From positions 12,317,024 through 12,381,023 of the forward strand of contig NW_004955447.1 of assembly GCF_000276665.1 (NCBI RefSeq): a stretch of 64,000 nucleotides of DNA. Direction: 5' to 3'. Below, in pieces: positions 56,337 to 64,000 of this stretch. The notes beneath the pieces were generated by a model. It was not told the origin of the DNA. It did no database searches and saw only the letters and a list, made by a program, of their open reading frames with translations. Within the stretch, counting starts at the first letter, position 1, and each line of letters opens with the position of its first letter. The translations under genes were made by a program, and so were the position numbers. Source of the stretch: Chinchilla lanigera (taxonomy: Eukaryota; Chordata; Mammalia; Rodentia; Chinchillidae).

Positions 56337-58027
56337 ATAAGGCTTCACTGAGTTTGGAGGATACTTCTAAAATGACTCACATGACTCACAGAACATCTCA
56401 GGTTCTCCCCATGTATGTATTGCTTAAATGTCTTCAGAATAGGCTTGGCCCAGAAAAAGTGATCCTAGAATATATTTAAAAGGGACAGTCACCATTTCTG
56501 CAATAAGCTATGGTTTTTCCAATACAACCCAATAGATTGTGGGAGGAATCTCTGCAAATATGCAGATACAAAGAAGAAATGGCCGGACGTGGCCTTCTTA
56601 GAGCTACTTGCTAAACATGTTCCGGAAGAAACAACTCAAGAAAAGCACGTGGTTTATGTCTTACACAAAATTGATAGTTCCCCCTAAAACGTTACTGAAC
56701 AGAAATCAGACACCAAGTGCCATTGAGCAAAGCACAAAAACATTTGAATCAGAAATACCAAAAGAATAAATCCATAGTAATAGGAAGGCTGCACACATCC
56801 AACTGGCTTGAATATTCAGACTGTACAGGATTGTGATATTTTATACATGGCAAAATAATATGTGAGACAGACAAGAATGAAGACCAGCTGGAGAAGGTGT
56901 CTTTACTGCTGCATTTATTCCGTCAATAATAAGGAAACCAAAAGGTCCTACTTCACATGAGAAATAAAAAATTCAGAGGAATTTATTCAAATGATTGAAA
57001 GCTACTAAACCGGTTTTGATGGCATTCAGTATCATTTTCCCTTTGCCAGAGTCCTGTGTAAATCTATGAATATTAAGCATTAAACACTGACAAAGAAAGC
57101 TGAGACACTCTACAATGAAAGACATTCCCTTCCTTTTACACACAATGAAAGACGTTCCCTTCCTTTTACTTCCAAAAAATTGAATGTACTATTGAAGGGC
57201 TAATTCAGTGGCTCAGAACAAAGAATTTTTTAAATAATAAATTAAATAAGAAGCTTTCCTCAAAATCATGGAAAACCTTGCTGTTAAGAAAATCAGGGAA
57301 ATTGCAATAGCTTTACTTTTTAGTGAACATATAAATCCTGCAGAGCACTATCATGTAAGCTTAAGAGGATAAATCATGTTTTGAATGGTTAAAACTACTT
57401 TCATCTGTAAACATCATATAGTCTCACTAGTGTAAGAAGCTGAATGAATAAAAAAGATACAAAATGTACAATAGATGTTGTGAATGGGGAAGAAACTGTT
57501 CAAAAGAAAAGAGAAGCTGACGGAGGAAAAGGGAAAGGAAGAGAAAAGAAAAAAACATATATATATGTACACATGAGATAGTTAAGATAGTTATGTGGCT
57601 AGTTTGTCTTAGTTCATTGAATAGGAAGGTTTGACGTAATATTGTTTGGACAAGATAACATGCCTATATCTTTTATGCTGAGTAACTACTATGAAGATGA
57701 CAATATGCAATATACTATTTTTACTCTCCTATTAGCCTGATTTGAAACTCTGATTTATTTTTATTTCTATTTTTTCTTCTCATTAAAATAAAAACTACTT
57801 TCATCAATTCTAAATACTGACAGATTATTTTAATGTAACATCATTTAAATATTTAAAAAGGTATAACCTCATAACTCCTATCAAATGACAAAACCAAGCT
57901 ATTTTTATAATGAAACACACAAAAAACTCAAACAATCTTTAAACTGAATTCATATACTGTTTACAAGTGTTGTACCTATGTAATAAATGCTATATAGGAT
58001 CCTGTAACACAGACTTAAAAAAAAATT
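56337..58027. other. Non-coding stretch, no gene recognised
   Basis: AT-rich. It contains a tandem duplication at 57112-57169, listed separately, and a short TA run near 57558-57567. No gene or classifiable repeat was found. Confidence 0.5.
57112..57169. repeat. Tandem duplication, period 30 bp
   Basis: A 28-base block beginning acaatgaaagac and ending tccttttac occurs at 57112-57139 and 57142-57169 with one substitution (a/g). Confidence 0.93.
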
Positions 58028-58041
58028 TCAACACAACTCTT

Positions 58042-58137
58042 TTGTTTGTTTGTTTTTTTTTCCAGTACCGGGAATCGAACTCATGACCTTGCACTTGCCA
58101 GGCAGGCGCTGTGCCACTGAGCTAAATCCCCAGTCCC
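58042..58137 (-). mobile_element. ID SINE, young, with 14-bp duplication
   Basis: The reversed body runs from ccagtaccgggaatcgaact (B box) through tgccaggcaggcgctgtgcc to actgagctaaatccccagtc (A box), preceded by a T-rich tail. tcaacacaactctt is exactly duplicated at 58028-58041 and 58138-58151. It is closely similar to the copy at 32.4 kb. Confidence 0.93.
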
Positions 58138-58151
58138 TCAACACAACTCTT

Positions 58152-59214
58152 GAGTTGCTTGCTTTCAAATGACTCAAATCTTGTGTTGCTTTCTGCACCA
58201 ATACAACTGAGATACTCTTAGTATCATTTGACCTTTTCCTGACATAAATGTTTCACAAAATATTGCCTTTCTGACAATAGCTATTTTGAAGTTAAAAATC
58301 ATTGTCTATTGCTAAAATAATCTCAGAGTACAAAGGCAATTTGATAATATACTTAATTTGATTGTTATTCCATTAGAGACAGTCCAAACACATATGCAAA
58401 TGCACCAACACATATGTGAAGCAACATATGTTGAAATGGATGTGTGTGTGTTCAAATTGGTGCTGAAATGAAAGTACAGAATTAATAAGACAAGCAAATA
58501 CACGTGGTGATCTCCAAATACATCTTTGAGGAAAGAACGAGAGAAAACAAAAAACTATTATTTCTTAACATGAAAGTTGAGATAGGAGGAGCTGAAATAT
58601 ATGAAATCCAGTACTAGAAATGCTTATTAGGAAAATGTTATTGTCCATTTTAGAATGAAATATCTATCGTGAGGAGGCACAATAGCCCAGTAATGTGCAA
58701 AGCACCCCATTTTTAAATGCTTATTTTTACTTGTTTCTAAAATAGACATAATAAGAGATTTAATTTATGATAAATACAATCATTATGATGATTCTGTCAT
58801 AAAACTTCTTTAAACTTAAACATTTTTTCTTGAGTTTTCCATGTAGTATTCTATTTGTGCACAGAGTATATTGAGGGTCAGTAAAAGTGGAACTGCGGAT
58901 AAAGTTAGACTTTTTTAATACTGTATACACACAATGTTGTGAGGTTCTGTAGGACCTCTGCTGCATAGTGATCAACCACTGCACTCCCAAAGATATATTC
59001 CAGGTATTGTGTAATTCTTTTATGGGAAGGATATTGGCTGGGGAAGGATATTCTCTAAACCCACACATACTATAATTTATTCTGAAGTTTCTACTGAGGT
59101 TGAAGGGTGAAACCCACAGTTGATTTTATAATGGCTTTAAAACTATTTAGGCCCATGTTTTAAAGACAGCCAACTGTGTTTAACAAGACCAGATGTTACA
59201 CAAACACACATCGT
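58152..59214. other. Non-coding stretch, no gene recognised
   Basis: AT-rich. A 102-codon minus frame at 58760-59068 is open but matches nothing I know. A tiny TG run occurs near 58441-58450. Confidence 0.5.
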
Positions 59215-59242
59215 TACACACACACACACACATACACACACA
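59215..59242. repeat. Dinucleotide microsatellite (CA)n
   Basis: About 28 bases of alternating CA, interrupted once by 'ta' (acacacatacaca). Confidence 0.95.
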
Positions 59243-60328
59243 GAAAACAACACAATATTAACATCTGTTCTTTTAGAAGCTGTTGAATTGTAGAATGTAT
59301 TTTGTTTTCTGTATATTTTAAATCTAAGCAAAAACATTTCCCAGTCTCCACAGTTGCTTCTGTCTCTCTTACCAACAGAACATTTACATTGTGCTTGAAA
59401 AGAAAATCTACTTACAACTGAGAAGAGTTCAAATACTAGAGCACCTATTAGAATTATACCAAACCAATGCCACAATATTTTGTAATGGATAGAAAGTAGG
59501 AATATCTTGAGTTAATTTTTTATTTTCAGAGAATTATTTTCCTTGAATTACAGAAACATCACAAGTGTTTTAAATTTTTATTGATAATCACATTTGGCAT
59601 ATTTAATTAGGAAATGGACAGAAATGTGTTTGTGATATAAAAACGGTACAGTAGATGTGCCTTCATATACAATCCTGCTTAATTACAGCAGTTCTTCATC
59701 CCATACTCTGAAACAATGTGGAAACTTTAAAATAATCATGAATTATGTTGTTCATGCATAAAGTTTCTGACCCTGAAAGTGTAATTTGCTTCAAAGACAG
59801 GTTTGTGACCAATCTAAAGGAACTTCAAAGACAAGCAAATCCAAGTGGATGCAATTATTTTTTACTGACAAGCAGGTGCTGATTTCTAAAACATATGTTA
59901 ATGTGATTTTTTTTTTCTGAAATCTCCCCAACTGCAGCATGTGTTCTAACTTACACATTCACTACAATCTGCATCTACGAGGATGAAGAGATTTGTGTGC
60001 TCTGTACTGTGGAGATTTCACACAGCAAATGATCTCACATATCAAAAAAAAATAGTAGTTTACTTAATTTTCAAAATTCAGTTCGGAATAATAGAAAAAA
60101 TACTTAATCTGCACATATGTATGAGGCTGAGGAAAAGATTTTCTATTTTAGTCATTTTAACATACTATAAACAGTAGTAAAATTCTTAGACTAGATAATA
60201 TGTACATTCATCTGTATAATTCTTTGCTTCTATACTCATTTCATTTTAAAGATAAATTTAACAGTTTTACAACATATTCATATAATGTGCACATAATATA
60301 GATTTAAAAGCAAAACTGGAATATTCTA
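59243..60328. other. Non-coding stretch, no gene recognised
   Basis: AT-rich. Nothing beyond chance frames of up to 64 codons. Confidence 0.5.
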
Positions 60329-60425
60329 TTCCAGTTATTATTAACATTATCATTACTGGGTCATAAAATCATTTTTATTATTATTCCAGTTATTATTAAC
60401 ATTATCATTATTGGGTCATAAAATC
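60329..60425. repeat. Tandem duplication, period 55 bp
   Basis: A 42-base block beginning ttccagttattattaac and ending gggtcataaaatc occurs at 60329-60370 and 60384-60425 with one mismatch (c/t). The near identity suggests a recent local event. Confidence 0.95.
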
Positions 60426-61206
60426 TTTTTCATATTCTTATTAACTAAATCAACTTTCATTATAAATCAAGGAACAAGTTGAGAAAAGACACACTCAAAT
60501 CTCTAAAACTCTCTTCAACTATTAAATTGATAAAAAATACACTAATGGTTCTTCTCAGTCTATGGCATTTAAAATATGTTCAACTATAAGTTTTCTGATA
60601 CTTGAGAAAGTTCTTTTCTGGAGCACTTAATACATTAACAGGGAGGAGCCAAAATGCTCTGAAAACCTGAGTTAAATGTGTTGAAGGCATTCTTCACGAA
60701 TTATATCACTGGTATTTGTTGAAGTCAGATAACTTCTTACAATTATATTTTAAACTGAAAAGTACAATTACACCTCATTTATACAAAATTACCTTTGAAA
60801 ATTTAATAGAAATAAAGGCTTACACTTTTAAATAGCATCTTTAAAAATTCAATTACTTGCACAGAAGTACAAGTGAATGTAAAAGCTTCTGTATTATCTT
60901 CATCCAGGTAAATGGTTTATAAATAATTACTTTGCGATCACTGAGAAGCAGTGACAAGACTATATACCATCACAAAAGAATATTATCTTTAAGACCAGTA
61001 ACATTTCTGCTCATAATTTCTTTACATAGACATTATAGTAGATTCAGTTTGTTTTTACTCCCCTAAATTTAATTTTGATTGCACGGTTGTTAGCACTCTA
61101 TACAGATGTGAAATTGAGAAATTCCAGTTTTGTTAAAGAAGCCAAACAACATATATCTCCATAAAACATATTAAAACAAACACAACAGCAACAACAGTGC
61201 CTGCCG
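60426..61206. other. Non-coding stretch, no gene recognised
   Basis: AT-rich, with no features I can support. Confidence 0.5.
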
Positions 61207-61420
61207 ATGTTTACTGAGACTTAATTGGTGCCAGGCAACATTTGGGACTTTGTGATGTATTAAGTCCATGGAAGCACACAGGCATCTACGAAGCAGGCGG
61301 AATTACTACTTCCGGTTTATAGATGAGAAAATTTCAATCTAGAAAGTTTAAGAAACAAGGTCAAGATCACACAAAATTAATAAATAAGATGAGCCCGGAT
61401 TTGAAGTCAATTAATTTGAG
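61207..61420 (+). mobile_element. MIR SINE
   Basis: Core phrases of the ancient mammalian MIR appear in order: gatgtttactgagacttaat, ggtgccaggcaacatt, tttatagatgagaaaatttc, gaaacaaggtcaagatcaca, then gagcccggatttgaagtcaa. It is nearly full length despite divergence. MIRs predate the placental radiation. Confidence 0.8.
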
Positions 61421-61697
61421 TATAGAACCACTTTATGTAGTAACCACATTAAATTTCACCGTTTTCTACTTAAATAATTCATTATCAAACATTTCAATAC
61501 AGTAAACATTAGCTTATTTCCGATTACTTGTGTGATTATGGGAGACAAAATGACAAAACGTAACTTTTGTTTTACAGGGTATCACACATGAATAATTACT
61601 GAAATACTAAAATTGCAAAGAGGCGCAATCCTTCTCTGGCAGGTCCCACTCCTTACTAAATACACAGCTTTATGTAACCTGTTTACCGTGTCTTGGT
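61421..61697. other. Non-coding, nothing recognised
   Basis: No repeat or gene could be supported. Confidence 0.5.
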
Positions 61698-61712
61698 CTC
61701 TGCCTCACTGTA

Positions 61713-61817
61713 TTTGTTTCTTTGTTTGTCTGTTTTCCTTTTTTGATACTTGGATCTGAACTCGGGACTTTGCTCCTGCCAAGTAGACGCTGTGCTACTG
61801 AGATATATCCCTGGCAA
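61713..61817 (-). mobile_element. ID SINE, diverged, with imperfect duplication
   Basis: The reversed ID body (ttggatctgaactcgggact, then cctgccaagtagacgctgtg and ctactgagatatatccctgg) has a T-rich tail on its left. ctctgcctcactgta (61698-61712) and ctctgcttcattgta (61818-61832) flank it with two mismatches, so it is an older insertion than the ID at 58 kb. Confidence 0.82.
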
Positions 61818-61832
61818 CTCTGCTTCATTGTA

Positions 61833-63484
61833 AACTATGTACGGTATAGTAACAAATGTCTTTTATATTTACGGATACACTTTTTGACAAATTAAAGGAA
61901 ATAATATACTTTACTCTGAAGAGTAAAATAAATGTAAATTATTGATATTTATAATTAACATAATAATTAACATAATTCTAAAAATACATTTAATGTAGAA
62001 TATGAAAAAATTTATGAAATTCAAATATACTTTCAGTTGAGATGATAGTCTTTTACTACCTGGACTTAAAGTGAATAGCTGAATTCTCTAAGACTCTGAT
62101 TTTATTCACACATTGAAAGTAACTGAACTCATTAACTTATAAGTCATTTATACCTCTTTAAAGAAATGGAATATCAGAAAATAAGTTTTTATTATACTTT
62201 CAGAATTACCAAAACATATAAATATGTTGTTGCTTCGTGTTTATGGCATGGTTTTTCTTTAAACAAACTTGAATTTAATTTCATAGGTGTTAATTTTCAC
62301 AATTTTAGAGTTACAGAAACACTTGGAAGGCTTTCGTGGAATAATTCTACTTTAATGTAGATATCAAGTAATCTACAAATTCATAAGCATCACTTCAAGG
62401 TAACCTGAAGATCCTGGTGTAAATGTTACACATAGCACTCTTACAGGCAGTGTGGGTGTCAGTGTCTTCATATACTTCCTAAGTTGTCATATACTTCCTA
62501 AATTTTCCCTTTTTTCATAGAATATAGCTCAATACCTTCCCATCAGCACTCACTATTTCCTAGACTTCAGACCTTTTCTCTCTTCTGATTATCTTTGTAA
62601 AACAAAATGTTCTGATACCTACAATTTTACCTCACTCATTTTAGTTTGTGCTGCAAAAACACTGGCCCTCCTATAGCTGTGCTTTCACAGTGCACTCAAT
62701 ATCCCTAGATTCTCTGTTGACACTGAGGAGAGGCACTGCAAAGTCCAGTGGGGACCACAGACGTTGGGTGCTGGTCGGATAAGCAAGCTGAGCAGAGGTG
62801 ACCCACTAGCCCAAGAAAGCAGTCAGCTCTTACACTAAAGAGAATGTAAACCACTCTATAAATTTCATGTTTAAGGTAGTGACAGTATTGTTAAATATTA
62901 CAATATTATCAAAGAGGAAGTTTGCATTCAATTTTCACTGCTGGTTCGTCAAAAATATCTTGCATTTAATCTAGAGTCTATTTGCATAAGAGTATGCAGG
63001 AACATGAAGGTATTCATTATGTCAAGAGCAAATATTCTTCAGTTTCAAACGTCAACTACCTTACATGTCTGGAATCCATTCCACTAATCAATGACAAAGT
63101 TGTGTCTCAGTAAGGAAAGATCTGTCAGCACCATGGGAAGGATATACTGTGATGATTCTTTCAATCTTGGAGACAGCAGAATATTCAGATATTTCAAGAA
63201 TTATTGCATTTAAGATCTTTATTGGCATTTGTGCCCAGAAACTAAACAACTATTGTGTGTCTCCCATTATGAGTGGAATTTTACAGAACCCACATAATAA
63301 AGTGATAAAAAAAAGCTGGTGTATTGCTGATAGCTGTGGTTTATTGAAAGGAACCATCATGCTTAAAATTTTCTTTTCCTCCTGACCACTTTTTCCACGC
63401 TTGAAATTGTTTATCAAAATGACCAATCCAAAAACAATATGCAGTTTAAGAACCATTGTTGAACTTCTACCATCTTATATGGTG
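61833..63484. other. Non-coding stretch, no gene recognised
   Basis: AT-rich. The small direct repeat catatacttcctaa occurs twice near 62470-62500. No gene seen. Confidence 0.5.
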
Positions 63485-63712
63485 AAGCTCTGCATTGTTT
63501 CCAATTTTTTTTATTATTATTATTACTTGTAACTGTCTTAAATTCTTTGATCAATCTTACATTCTTATGTCTGCTGGACCAACCAACTTCTTTCCATTGT
63601 TAATTCCTATCACTTTGTTTTGAGGTCATGTATCGTTTTTGTTGTTTTAGTGTTGCTTTGATTTTGTCTCCTTTGCTGTTTTATTGGTTGTCTTAATTTT
63701 TTAAATTAAAAA
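63485..63712 (+). mobile_element. L1 3' end (second 3'-UTR family, plus strand)
   Basis: Its reverse complement matches the L1 3' UTR at 47889-48130 in order: tail, an A-rich stretch, gtgataggaattaacaat, then taagaatgtaagattgatca. It therefore lies in the opposite orientation and ends in a T/A-rich tail at about 63695-63715. It is 5'-truncated within the 3' UTR. Confidence 0.68.
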
Positions 63713-64000
63713 AAGGCTGGTACAGGATGGACCTGGAAAATCCATAAAGCCACTCGATATTCCATTTATCTGGTCTAAACATTTATTTAGAATGGACATA
63801 CTTACCAGTTAGCAGAACCCCCATGTTGTATACTTAGACCATGCTTTAAGACTATGAGATTCAGAAAAACAAAAAAAAAATCCCTAAATCTACCTACCAA
63901 CCACAGAATATAAACAAAAGGAAATAATCTGTCATTGGGAAGATTGTAACAATTAATCCCACCAATAAAGACATAATATGTACAGCTGCTTGTTTATATC
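63713..64000. other. Non-coding, nothing recognised
   Basis: AT-rich sequence to the window edge with no supported feature. Confidence 0.5.

Noticed and set aside
1..64000. CRISPR arrays, bacterial operons, phage or plasmid modules
   Set aside because: Composition and repeats are unmistakably mammalian; direct repeats seen are SINE or L1 duplications, microsatellites or single local duplications.

Overview
The window is mammalian nuclear DNA that looks intergenic or deeply intronic. It is AT-rich and CpG-poor. No exon, RNA gene or intact protein-coding gene could be supported; every open frame of about 60-166 codons is either a retrotransposon remnant or a chance frame. The repeats point to a rodent: B1 (7SL-derived) and ID (tRNA-like, BC1-type) SINEs, MaLR LTRs, young L1 copies with pyrimidine-rich 3' UTRs, and older placental repeats (MIR, L2, MER5A-like, MER20-like, mariner, Tigger-like). 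The ID sequence, with a B box ending in a GGTACC-type context, does not look murine. A beaver-like or other non-murid rodent is my guess, not something I could prove.

Layout. 1-10.7 kb is mostly unannotatable sequence with purine simple repeats and one old ID. 11.4-18.4 kb is one L1 on the minus strand, essentially full length: 3' UTR, ORF2 and ORF1 remnants, a pyrimidine-rich spacer and a GC-rich 5' UTR, flanked by a perfect 17-bp target-site duplication. It is dead: its frames are broken and the reverse-transcriptase active site is mutated. 22-28 kb has L1 3'-UTR debris, two MaLR LTRs, a B1 and a well-preserved ID. 28.3-29.5 kb is an ancient L1M-type fragment split by a Tigger-like DNA transposon. 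31.6-31.9 kb is a 375-bp mariner-like element with inverted ends and flanking TA. 32.4-32.65 kb is a MaLR LTR piece that appears to have been retroposed as a polyadenylated transcript and then hit by an ID. 36.2 kb is a MER5A-like hAT element. 38.3-39.2 kb is an LTR-type element with a 5-bp duplication and a 305-base run of N inside it. 42.5-47.5 kb holds an ID, two B1s, a minisatellite, a MER20-like element and a possible ERV LTR. 47.9-49.8 kb is an L1 with a 5' inversion (twin priming), interrupted by a MaLR LTR. 54-56 kb has two B1s, an ERV LTR and two conspicuous simple repeats, (CTTT)n and a G-rich tract. 58-64 kb has two IDs, a CA repeat, a 55-bp tandem duplication, a MIR and an L1 3' end.

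No genes work together here. What can be read is a history of insertions. Old DNA transposons, MIR and L2 form the base layer; MaLR and L1 inserted later, and B1 and ID SINEs later still, several of them nested. I found no convincing undescribed biological system. The most unusual items are the retroposed LTR transcript, the near-complete L1 with clean duplications, the twin-primed L1 with a nested LTR, and the assembly gap inside an LTR element.
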